A stretch of DNA of 64,000 bases, taken from contig NZ_CP076133.1 in assembly GCF_018736045.1 (NCBI RefSeq), positions 806,001 to 870,000 of the forward strand, given 5' to 3'. Of the stretch, positions 27,795 through 36,004 are shown one piece after another. Both the position numbers and the translations under genes were made by a program. The notes under the pieces are model-generated. The model saw only the letters and a list, made by a program, of their open reading frames with translations. It searched no databases and had not been told where the DNA came from. This stretch comes from Flammeovirga yaeyamensis (lineage in GTDB: Bacteria; Bacteroidota; Bacteroidia; Cytophagales; Flammeovirgaceae). Numbering within the stretch: position 1 is the first letter of the stretch; every line of letters starts with the position of its first letter.

Positions 27795-29336
27795 ATGACA
27801 AACAATACGAGTGGAATGAGAATATTACAAACCGTCATTTTAGGACTATCCTTATTATGTATTACTTCTTGTAGTCATAAGGAAAAAGAAAACAAACTAG
27901 AGAAACCAAATATCGTTTGGGTGATGTTGGAGGACATTAGTCATGACTTTGAATGTTATGGAATGCCTGCCGTAAAAACACCTACTTTTAATGCCTTAGC
28001 AGAAGAAGGAACGTTGTATTATAATTGTTATGGGACAGCATCAATTTGTTCGACCAACCGATCTGCTATGATGGTCGGTGCCCATCAGCGATTGACCAAT
28101 ACGCATCACCACAGAAGCAATAGAGAAGAACCACTAGCATCGCCTTTCCAACCATTCACTTATTTATTAAAACAACAAGGATATACTAACGTCTTAGGCC
28201 ATAAAAATGTAATGAAAAAAGGCCGTAAGATTGATGTGAATTTCAAGCACAAACCTATCGGGAAATGGGAAGAAGACTACGGACTTTTTGATAAGTTCGA
28301 CGAGTTCACTGCAGAAGATCAACCGTTTTTTGCACAGATTCAGTTAGCCGTAACGCATAGAGGCGATTGGTGGACAGAAGTGAGAGAACAATCGGAACAT
28401 CCTGTAAATCCTGCAGAGGTACAACTACCGCCGGAATATGCCGATCATCCTGCCATTCGTTTGGACTGGGCCAAATATTTAGATCAGGTCGAGTACGCTG
28501 ATAACGAGATGAAAATGTTGATCGAGGAGCTAAAAGCAAAAGGAGTTTACGATAACACTGTCATTATTGTGATTGGCGATAATGGTCGTTGTAATATTAA
28601 AGGTAAAGGTTATTTGCACGATCCTGGGTCAAGAATTCCTTTAATCATCAAGTGGCCAGAAGGTTATGAGCATGATAAAGAATCTCAGCAGATTATTGCA
28701 AGTACAGATATTACCGCTACAATTTTAGATATCGCAGGTGTTGAACTTCCAGACTACTTAACAGGACAATCGTTTATTGATGAAAATTTTGATCGTAAAA
28801 ACGTGTATTCATACAGAGGTTTATGGGATGAAATTCCTGAGCAAGTAAGCTCAATTACGGGAGAACGCTTTAGATATATCAGAAACGATAAACCAGAAAT
28901 TCCTTACGATGCACATCAAGGGTATTTGGAATGGTACAGACCGGCAGTACATGTAATGCGATCTTTAAGTGAAGAAGGAAAACTAAACGAGATACAGCAA
29001 CGTTGGTTTGAGCCAACAAAACCTCAAGAAGAGTTGTACGATTTTATTAATGATCCTTTCGAGACACATAATTTAGCGAACAATCCAGAATACAAGGACG
29101 TCTTAAAGCAAATGCGTCAAGAAACATTGGAAATGGACCAACAAATGTCGCCAGTATCTAAAGTTTACGATCCTAAAATTGTTCCTGGTTTGGCTCCTGT
29201 GAATTTTGTGAAAGAACATTATCCAAAAGAGTATCAAAGAATGCTTGATGGAGAAGAAATTGGCTACAAAAAATATTCAAAATTATACAAAAAGCACTTA
29301 GCTAAAGAGAAATCAAAATCAGTACAGTCAAAATAG
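27795..29336 (+). CDS. S1-family sulfatase lipoprotein with CSTNR active-site motif
   Basis: This formylglycine-type sulfatase (513 residues) should remove sulfate esters from galactan fragments. The lipobox is ITSC (C26). Met8 (27816) is an equally good start. The sulfatase fold begins KPNIVWVMLEDIS. The residue oxidised to formylglycine is C85 in CSTNR, where most S1 enzymes have C-x-P/A-x-R; here Thr takes the third position. Metal- and substrate-side motifs include NTHHHRSNREE, VIGDNGR and HDPGSRIPLIIKWP. The first metal site reads ED instead of the usual DD. The enzyme needs an anSME maturase, which is not in this window. Position between the FMN-motif protein and a second sulfatase supports a PUL role. 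Confidence 0.88.
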   Translation: MTNNTSGMRILQTVILGLSLLCITSCSHKEKENKLEKPNIVWVMLEDISHDFECYGMPAVKTPTFNALAEEGTLYYNCYGTASICSTNRSAMMVGAHQRLTNTHHHRSNREEPLASPFQPFTYLLKQQGYTNVLGHKNVMKKGRKIDVNFKHKPIGKWEEDYGLFDKFDEFTAEDQPFFAQIQLAVTHRGDWWTEVREQSEHPVNPAEVQLPPEYADHPAIRLDWAKYLDQVEYADNEMKMLIEELKAKGVYDNTVIIVIGDNGRCNIKGKGYLHDPGSRIPLIIKWPEGYEHDKESQQIIASTDITATILDIAGVELPDYLTGQSFIDENFDRKNVYSYRGLWDEIPEQVSSITGERFRYIRNDKPEIPYDAHQGYLEWYRPAVHVMRSLSEEGKLNEIQQRWFEPTKPQEELYDFINDPFETHNLANNPEYKDVLKQMRQETLEMDQQMSPVSKVYDPKIVPGLAPVNFVKEHYPKEYQRMLDGEEIGYKKYSKLYKKHLAKEKSKSVQSK

Positions 29337-29389
29337 AATATTATATTATAGTTAGAATCAATTGATGTGTGACTTGTATTATAAAGTTG

Positions 29390-29422
29390 AAAAAATACCT
29401 CTTACTCGGAGGTATTTTTTTT
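29390..29422 (+). terminator. Rho-independent terminator after the CSTNR sulfatase
   Basis: Arms AAATACCTC and GAGGTATTT form a strong stem followed by eight T residues, 54 bases after the stop codon. Confidence 0.85.
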
Positions 29423-29463
29423 GTCCTAAATTTTTATAAAACCTGAAAGGATGGCGGTAAAAA

Positions 29464-29478
29464 GTTACTTTTTGATAA
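29464..29478 (+). promoter_or_regulatory. 15-bp motif shared by two sulfatase upstream regions
   Basis: GTTACTTTTTGATAA occurs here, 98 bases before the start codon of the next sulfatase gene, and again with identical sequence at 49884-49898 upstream of another sulfatase. Both lie just after a G-rich stretch. A shared regulator site is the simplest reading. Confidence 0.4.
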
Positions 29479-29576
29479 AGAAAAGCCACATATTGACGAA
29501 TAGGTACATTTTTTAGATGTAAATAGACAAATAAAAAAGAAGCATAATAGACCTTTGTGTACAACATTTAAAAGGA

Positions 29577-31028
29577 ATGAAAATGATAAAACATAGTTTA
29601 CTTTTCCTATTTTTTTTAGGAGCAATGAGTTGTACAACTGTACAGAAAACACAGGAGTCAAAGGAAAAGCAACCGAATATAGTTTTACTATTTGTAGACG
29701 ATTACGGTTGGTCTGATTTAGAACATAGAAACGAGACGTTTAAAACGCCTAATATTAGTCAGCTAAAAACGGAAAGTATGGAATTTACAAGAGCGTATAT
29801 TCCAACTCCAACATGTAGCCCAAGTAGAGCATCTATGGTGACAGGTAAAGAGGCGGCTCGATTACAAATGCCGCGTCATATTCCACACGAACATGCGGAC
29901 GGATCGAACACTCACGAATTCCATAAATGGGAAATTGACCCAGTAAGAAGAGGTTCTAAAAACTGGCTTCCATTGGAAGAAGTAACCTATGCAGAAAGAA
30001 TCAAAGACTTTGGTTACTATAGTGCTTTTATTGGTAAATGGCACTTAGGTCACGAGCCTTATCACCCGATTCACCAAGGATTCGATGAGCAAATTGGCGT
30101 AAGTAACTTCGGTCATCCGAAAAGCTATTATCCAAAGTTCTTTAAAGACAATAACGCTTATACAGAATTTGATGATCAAGAAGGAGTTTATCTAACAGAT
30201 GTGATGACGGACACGACAATTCACTTCTTAGAGAACTACGATAAAGATCAACCTTTCATGCTTTCGGTTTGGTATTATACTGTACACGGACCTCATATTG
30301 GTAAGAAAGAATTGGTACAAAAATACTTGGACCAAGGGATGACAAAAAAATATGCAGAGTACCATGCAATGGTAGAATGTATGGATATTTCAGTAGGTAA
30401 GATTATGGCTACATTGAAGCGTTTAAATATGGATGATAACACCATGGTCATCTTAACTTCGGATCAAGGTGGTTATTTCGAGAACCTTCCGTTATCAGGC
30501 GGAAAGAGACAGAATACTTTGGGTGAAGGTGGTGCAAGAGTGCCAATGTTTATCAAGTACCCGAATAAAGTAGAAGCTGGATCGGAATGTAACACGCCAA
30601 TTCAAACTATTGATATCTTCCCTACAGTAATGGAGGTAGCATCAGGTAAAAAATACACAGATGATAATATCCAAGGTAAGAGTATCATGCCATTGCTTCA
30701 AGGTAAAGAAATGGAGGAAAGAAACTTGTACTTCATGCGTTCTTACGAAGACCAATATGCTGCGATTATGAACGGCGATTGGAAGTTGAAGAAATATCAC
30801 TCAGGAAAATTCGAACTATTTAATGTAGTAGAAGATATCTCTGAAAAGAATGATTTGATCAACGCAGAAGCTGAGGCAGCACGTGTGGATAAAATGAAGA
30901 AAGAATTGCAAGAGTGGGAAGAAGAGGTATATGCAGGTTGGAAAGAAGTAACTGATGATAACTCTTACTTATACCTTCTACCAAAGAGCAAGAAGAAAGA
31001 AAAAAAGAAGCTAGAAGCTAGCAAATAA
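29577..31028 (+). CDS. S1-family sulfatase (CSPSR), probable lipoprotein
   Basis: This 483-residue sulfatase has a signal peptide ending in a probable lipobox (AMSC, C19). The core starts QPNIVLLFVDDYGWSD with the canonical DD metal ligands. The formylglycine precursor is C80 in CSPSR, followed by ASMVTGKEAARLQMPRH. IGKWHLGHEPYHP carries the Lys/His pair of the active site and LTSDQGGYF the second metal site, with Gln in place of the more common Asn. The C-terminus is Lys-rich. It should desulfate galactan oligosaccharides in the periplasm; position and regiochemistry cannot be told by eye. It stands alone between two terminators with its own upstream region. Confidence 0.9.
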   Translation: MKMIKHSLLFLFFLGAMSCTTVQKTQESKEKQPNIVLLFVDDYGWSDLEHRNETFKTPNISQLKTESMEFTRAYIPTPTCSPSRASMVTGKEAARLQMPRHIPHEHADGSNTHEFHKWEIDPVRRGSKNWLPLEEVTYAERIKDFGYYSAFIGKWHLGHEPYHPIHQGFDEQIGVSNFGHPKSYYPKFFKDNNAYTEFDDQEGVYLTDVMTDTTIHFLENYDKDQPFMLSVWYYTVHGPHIGKKELVQKYLDQGMTKKYAEYHAMVECMDISVGKIMATLKRLNMDDNTMVILTSDQGGYFENLPLSGGKRQNTLGEGGARVPMFIKYPNKVEAGSECNTPIQTIDIFPTVMEVASGKKYTDDNIQGKSIMPLLQGKEMEERNLYFMRSYEDQYAAIMNGDWKLKKYHSGKFELFNVVEDISEKNDLINAEAEAARVDKMKKELQEWEEEVYAGWKEVTDDNSYLYLLPKSKKKEKKKLEASK

Positions 31029-31051
31029 ACATACTTTTCGATAAAGATTGT

Positions 31052-31092
31052 AAAGAGGTTGTCTCATGTTTTTTGAGTCAGCCTCTTTTTTT
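31052..31092 (+). terminator. Rho-independent terminator after the CSPSR sulfatase
   Basis: Arms AAAGAGG and CCTCTTT, extended inward by CTCA/TGAG, are followed by a T run. Confidence 0.85.
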
Positions 31093-31238
31093 ATACCCAC
31101 CAAAACTTCGTAAGAAGAGGTAGAGGAATTCGTATTGTGTCTGTTTTGGGTTCAATACATAAAAATACACACTCCAAAAAAGCGGATATTATGTAGCTAA
31201 CAGCTTAGTTTCTTGATGTTTGTCTTTGTGGAGACACA

Positions 31239-31310
31239 ATTTATACACACAGGATCACTTTAAATCAATCATCAAGACATCTTTGTATAGTCATTCAAAA
31301 TGAAATTCAA
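31239..31310 (+). promoter_or_regulatory. Promoter of the first tandem GH2 gene
   Basis: CATCTTTG at 31278-31285 is a near match to TAnnTTTG and lies 25 bases before the start codon, so the leader is short. The stretch is visibly similar to 35933-36004 in front of the second GH2 gene. Shared blocks include TTTGTAT(A/T)GTCAT and the bases around the start codon, as expected if the promoter was duplicated with the gene. Confidence 0.5.
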
Positions 31311-34300
31311 ATGAAGTACTTACTTATTATTGGGATACTTTTTTCATCCCTATCACTTTTTGCTCAGCAAAGAATTAACTTCAATGAGCAATGGAAATTT
31401 AAATTAGACGATCAAACTGGCGCAGACAAAACCAACTATAATGATAAAGATTGGAGAAATTTAAACCTGCCTCACGATTGGAGTATCGAAGGAGAATACA
31501 ACGAAAATCATCCGATGGGTGATAAGTGTGGTTACCTTCCTGCCGGTATTGGTTGGTATAGAAAAACGATTCAAGTACCAAAAGAATGGAAAGGTCAGTC
31601 GGTACACATCACTTTCGATGGCGTATTTATGAACTCTACGGTTTGGGCGAATGGAAGAAAATTAGGTAACCGTCCTTTCGGGTGGATTACTTTTGAATAT
31701 GATATCTCTAAAGAGGTAGACGAAAATAATGAAATCACTTTTGCAGTTCGAGTGGATAACGATTTACAACCGTCTGCAAGATGGTATACAGGATCGGGTA
31801 TTTATGCGAACACATGGATTGATGTAAAATCCAAACTTCATGTACCAATGTCGGGTATCTTTATCAAAACGGAACAAGATGAAGTGACGATCACAACAGA
31901 GATTCAAAACGATTTCGCTAAAACACAAAAAGGAAATCTAGTGACCTCTATTGTCGATGCCAATGGTAAAGAAGTAGCTGTAGCTGATTCTAAATTTACG
32001 ATTGATGGGAACGGACATCAAGAAATAACGCAAAAGGTGAAAATAAAGAATCCACATTTGTGGTCTATCAATTCCCCTTACTTATACAAAGCAATAACTA
32101 AAATAGCATCCAAAAAAACGAAAGAAAATTACTCGACTAACTTTGGTGTTCGCGATGTAGAATGGAAACCTGGTGAAGGACTATTTATCAACGGTGTAGA
32201 AACAAAAATGCAAGGGGTGTGTAATCACCAAGATGCAGGAGCTTTGGGTGCAGCGGTTCCCGATAAAATTTTAAGATTCAGAATTCAGCAATTGAAGGAT
32301 ATGGGTGTGAATGCTATTCGTACTTCTCACAATCCTCAGACACCTCAGTTCTACGATATGTGTGATGAGATGGGAATGCTTGTGATGGACGAAATTTTTG
32401 ATGGATGGCACAAAAAAGCACCCAACGATTATGGTGCTCACTTCTTCGAGGAGTGGTGGAATAGAGATCTAACGGATTGGATCAAAAGAGATCGTAATCA
32501 CCCATCGATCATTATTTACTCGGTAGGTAATGAGACAAAAGGGGAGGAAGCAGCCAAAGCGTTAGTAGAAAGATGTCATGAATTGGACAATACAAGACCT
32601 GTTACTTCTGGTCACTCAGGTTCGGATCATATGGATATTTTTGGTGTGAATGGCCATAGTGAACGTAAAGGTTTCTTCGATCATTTATCGAATGACAGAG
32701 TATTTGTAGGTACTGAGAATACACATACTTGGCAAGTAAGAGGTTATTACAGAACAAAAACATGGTACAGAGATGGTTATCCATGTGTTCGTCACCAACC
32801 GTATGAGTACCCGGATTTAACAGATGAAGAAGTATTTACATACGATTGGACGACTTCCGCGAACAAAAGTAGCTATAAACAAATCTTTAATTCGAGTTAC
32901 GATAACGCAATGGTTCGTCTAACATCTAGACAAAACATTGAGCAACTTAGAGACATTCCAAATTATGCAGGTTCGTTTAGATGGACGGGTCACGATTACA
33001 TTGGTGAAGCAGGTTTTGTTCACGGTGGATGGCCTTTCAAAGCATTTATGGGTGGAGCAATCGACATGGCGAACTTCGAAAAGGATTTATTCTACCTGTA
33101 TCAGTCGCAATGGACAAACAAACCAATGATCCACATTTTACCACACTGGACACATCCTACATTAGAGAAAGGAATTGAAATTCCAGTATGGGTATATTCC
33201 AATTGTGATGAAGTCGAGTTGTTCTTAAACGGTGCATCATTAGGTAAACAAAAACCAGGAAAATCGTGGGATAAGATGCAATGCGAGTGGTTAGTAGGTT
33301 ATCAAGAAGGTGAACTGAAAGCTGTTGGTTATAAAGATGGAAAAGCGATTTTGAATGAAGTGATTAGAACTGCTGATGCTCCTGCCAAAATCAAATTATC
33401 TGTGGATGGAGAAGGTATGGCTAATACTTTGGAAGACATTGTTCAAGTTCGTATAGCATCAACTGATAAAAAAGGAGAGTTCTATCCTTATGGAGAAAAT
33501 AGAAGCTTCTTTAATGTAGTCGGTGCTGGTAGAATTAAAGCTTTAGATAACGGTAGCCCGATTGATGTAGAAAAGCATTATGAGGCGACAGATAGAATTG
33601 CGTTTTACGGATTAACTAGAGCGTATGTGGAGTCGACAGATGCAGATGGCGATATCAATTTGTATGTGGGATCGATTCTAGGCGAAAAACGATTGATCAC
33701 CTCAAACCAAGTGAACATCGATGTGGAGCAAATTACGCTGAGAGGAAAAGCATCCAATGGAAAAATCAGTATCTATTATACTACTGATGGATCGACGCCA
33801 ACAACATCATCTAAAGAATACAAACAAGCCTTTGATATTGAATTAGGAACGACGGTAAAAGCATTGGTATTACTAGACAATAAAAAACTTTTGAGAATGC
33901 AAGAGGAGTTTGCAGCTGATGCTGGTTTCGAATGGAAAACAGTGATGGCAGCAGCCAATCCTGGCGGAGACCAAGCGGAAGACGCCGCTTTCGATGGAGT
34001 AACAATTTCTAACGAAGGAGCCAATTTTAACGGCAAAGGTTTTATCGATTACGGAAGAAACGAAGGTGGTTATGTGGAGTTCTATCAAGAAAACGACGGT
34101 AGCGAAGGGGAGTATACTTTAAAACTAAGATACTCTGCTGCTAAGAGAGATATTAAAGAGCATACGTTAACGTTAGACGTGAATGGAGAGAAGCAGGTCA
34201 TTGCTTTACCATCATTCGATAACTACCGTAAGGAGTGGAGAGAATTTGAGGTGAAAGTACAATTAGGTATGGGAGCCAACACTATTCGTTTAACCGCTCT

Positions 34301-34343
34301 AAATGTTAATGGTTTCTGTTTAGACGAAATGAAGGCCATTTAA
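31311..34343 (+). CDS. Exported GH2 beta-galactosidase-type enzyme with C-terminal CBM35-like domain (copy 1)
   Basis: This 1010-residue GH2 enzyme has a signal peptide ending LFAQ. The jelly roll, immunoglobulin-like and barrel domains fill 20-590, with acid/base E408 in YSVGNETKGEE and nucleophile E469 in VGTENTHTW. Beyond the catalytic part comes a domain like those at the C-terminus of hexosaminidases (IYYTTDGSTPTTSS, near 830). Residues 880-1010 are a CBM35/CBM6-like module (FNGKGFIDYG, GGYVEFYQEND, YTLKLRYS). It should release beta-linked galactose from desulfated oligosaccharides. It is the first half of a duplicated unit: the paralogue at 36005-39043 is nearly identical over its whole length. 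Beta-galactosidase specificity is inferred from context. Confidence 0.9.
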   Translation: MKYLLIIGILFSSLSLFAQQRINFNEQWKFKLDDQTGADKTNYNDKDWRNLNLPHDWSIEGEYNENHPMGDKCGYLPAGIGWYRKTIQVPKEWKGQSVHITFDGVFMNSTVWANGRKLGNRPFGWITFEYDISKEVDENNEITFAVRVDNDLQPSARWYTGSGIYANTWIDVKSKLHVPMSGIFIKTEQDEVTITTEIQNDFAKTQKGNLVTSIVDANGKEVAVADSKFTIDGNGHQEITQKVKIKNPHLWSINSPYLYKAITKIASKKTKENYSTNFGVRDVEWKPGEGLFINGVETKMQGVCNHQDAGALGAAVPDKILRFRIQQLKDMGVNAIRTSHNPQTPQFYDMCDEMGMLVMDEIFDGWHKKAPNDYGAHFFEEWWNRDLTDWIKRDRNHPSIIIYSVGNETKGEEAAKALVERCHELDNTRPVTSGHSGSDHMDIFGVNGHSERKGFFDHLSNDRVFVGTENTHTWQVRGYYRTKTWYRDGYPCVRHQPYEYPDLTDEEVFTYDWTTSANKSSYKQIFNSSYDNAMVRLTSRQNIEQLRDIPNYAGSFRWTGHDYIGEAGFVHGGWPFKAFMGGAIDMANFEKDLFYLYQSQWTNKPMIHILPHWTHPTLEKGIEIPVWVYSNCDEVELFLNGASLGKQKPGKSWDKMQCEWLVGYQEGELKAVGYKDGKAILNEVIRTADAPAKIKLSVDGEGMANTLEDIVQVRIASTDKKGEFYPYGENRSFFNVVGAGRIKALDNGSPIDVEKHYEATDRIAFYGLTRAYVESTDADGDINLYVGSILGEKRLITSNQVNIDVEQITLRGKASNGKISIYYTTDGSTPTTSSKEYKQAFDIELGTTVKALVLLDNKKLLRMQEEFAADAGFEWKTVMAAANPGGDQAEDAAFDGVTISNEGANFNGKGFIDYGRNEGGYVEFYQENDGSEGEYTLKLRYSAAKRDIKEHTLTLDVNGEKQVIALPSFDNYRKEWREFEVKVQLGMGANTIRLTALNVNGFCLDEMKAI

Positions 34344-34462
34344 ATCTAAGAATTCAAACTTTTAAAATATTTAATGCTGATATTTGGACGAACGTTGAGA
34401 GTCCATACACTTTCAACTTCGTCCCATCCTCAGCGATTTGGGATTTATAATTAATTAATGAG

Positions 34463-35701
34463 ATGAAAAATTATTTTATTCTTTTCTGTTTCCTTTTGGG
34501 ATTTCAATCATTCGCCCAAAAAGAAAGTGATTTTTACACTGACAAAATCAAAGACGCTAAGAAAAAAGTTGATTTGGTAAAAGACTATAAGGTCAACAAT
34601 AAAGACGATCAGGACGATAGTGAGAAACTGCAAAAAGCGATTGACGATTTAACTGCTTCAAGTAAAGGTGGTGTGATCAACATTCCTGCAGGTAAATATT
34701 ATTTCAAAAATGTAGTTCTTAAATCGAATGTTCATATTATCATCGATTCGAAAGCGACAATTTATGCTACTTACCCTGGTAATAACAAGAACTTTGTGAT
34801 CATGTCGTTTGGCGATGAAAAGCACAGAGCAACCAACGTAAGTGTAAGATCGAACAAAGACATGTACACTGTTGATTTGAGTGTTTCTCAGAACAAAAAC
34901 GTAAGAATGTTCCAATTGGCGAACTCTGAAAACTTCCTGATTGAAGGCATGAACATCTTGGATGACAATACTAAATTCAATGGAATTACTTTGGGTTATG
35001 TCAAGTACAAAGGAGAATATGTGATGCCAGAAAATGGTGTCATCAAAAACTGTCGTATCGAGAAAGCACACTACGGTTATGGATTGATTCAATCACAAGC
35101 AGCTAAAAATGTATACTACGAAAACATTTGGGGTGATGGTGGTGTAACACTTCGTTTAGAAACAGGTTTGAAGAAAATGAACGACCTTCAAGTAGGTGGT
35201 AACTTCAATATTGTAGCGAAAAACATCTATTGCCAAAACGGTAATGCTGCTTTAATGGTATCTCCTCACTCTATCCAAAACGGACACGTGGAAGCGGAAA
35301 ATGTAGAAGCAGTCAACTGTGGTTTTGCAGTAAGAGTAGGTAAAGGTTATGTGTCTAAAAAACAAAAAGTAGACAACCTTAAGCCAGGTACATATGCAGG
35401 TACTTCTAAAATCACGAACGTGAAAAGTACTTACGGTACGACAGCGCAAGTAAAGTCTAAGCACTTTAGATATATGCCTTGTGAAGATCGTAAATTAATC
35501 GACGGTAAGAACCCTGACGGCGAAAGCTACAAAGCACCATCATGTGCAACGGTAGTAAACACAGCCGAAGGAAAAGGCGGTGCTGCAAAAGGGTATTGGA
35601 ACATCGAAATCACTAATGTGAAATCAATCGGTTACCCTCACCAAAAGAACGATATTATGTATGAGAAAGATGCAGTGAAAGACTGTAACGAAGGGAAGTA
35701 A
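34463..35701 (+). CDS. Exported parallel beta-helix (pectin-lyase-like) protein
   Basis: This 412-residue protein has a signal peptide ending SFAQ and then a right-handed beta-helix. The start KDDQDDSEKLQKAIDDL and GGVINIPAGKYYFKNVVLKS is typical of GH28-like folds, followed by repeated short strands with Asn-rich turns (NFLIEGMNI, GVIKNCRIE, NVYYENIWG). Conserved-looking polar residues lie in GLIQSQAAKN, GGVTLRLETG and VSPHSIQNGH. I cannot assign a family: GH28, GH82 and polysaccharide lyases share the fold, but their catalytic signatures are not evident. It follows GH2 copy 1 by 119 bases, is closed by a terminator, and probably acts on the same oligosaccharides. Confidence 0.75.
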   Translation: MKNYFILFCFLLGFQSFAQKESDFYTDKIKDAKKKVDLVKDYKVNNKDDQDDSEKLQKAIDDLTASSKGGVINIPAGKYYFKNVVLKSNVHIIIDSKATIYATYPGNNKNFVIMSFGDEKHRATNVSVRSNKDMYTVDLSVSQNKNVRMFQLANSENFLIEGMNILDDNTKFNGITLGYVKYKGEYVMPENGVIKNCRIEKAHYGYGLIQSQAAKNVYYENIWGDGGVTLRLETGLKKMNDLQVGGNFNIVAKNIYCQNGNAALMVSPHSIQNGHVEAENVEAVNCGFAVRVGKGYVSKKQKVDNLKPGTYAGTSKITNVKSTYGTTAQVKSKHFRYMPCEDRKLIDGKNPDGESYKAPSCATVVNTAEGKGGAAKGYWNIEITNVKSIGYPHQKNDIMYEKDAVKDCNEGK

Positions 35702-36004
35702 GCCTTTATATATTTAGCATAGAATACGAATCAGGTTAGTTTATTTTTAAAATGAACTAACCTGATTTTTTTTATGCCTATCAACGCTCTATTTCAATTT
35801 TTAACCTATTCATCTGAGTTCGACGAGAAATATTTTTCATCGAACTCAGGTGATTATTTATTGAATAAAATGTGTCTTTATTCTCTTGTGTATAAATGAC
35901 TTTATATCAGCCGGTTATCTTGGTAAGAACACATAATATACACAGAGGGTCATTTTTCAAAGATGGCAAACAGATATTTGTATTGTCATCTAACATGAAA
36001 TGAA
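35702..36004 (+). promoter_or_regulatory. Intergenic region with promoter of the second tandem GH2 gene
   Basis: After the terminator this 303-base gap contains no gene. GATATTTG at 35973-35980 lies 24 bases before the start codon, the same layout as copy 1. The final 70 bases can be aligned with 31239-31310, so the promoter was part of the duplicated unit. Confidence 0.5.
35729..35774 (+). terminator. Rho-independent terminator after the beta-helix gene
   Basis: Perfect 13-base arms AATCAGGTTAGTT and AACTAACCTGATT are followed by a T run. Confidence 0.9.

Noticed and set aside
34658-35092. 144-codon minus-strand frame
   Set aside because: It is antisense to the beta-helix gene and its translation has no domain features.
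34463-35701. GH82 iota-carrageenase assignment for the beta-helix protein
   Set aside because: The fold would fit, but I could not find the E-x-D catalytic arrangement I associate with GH82.
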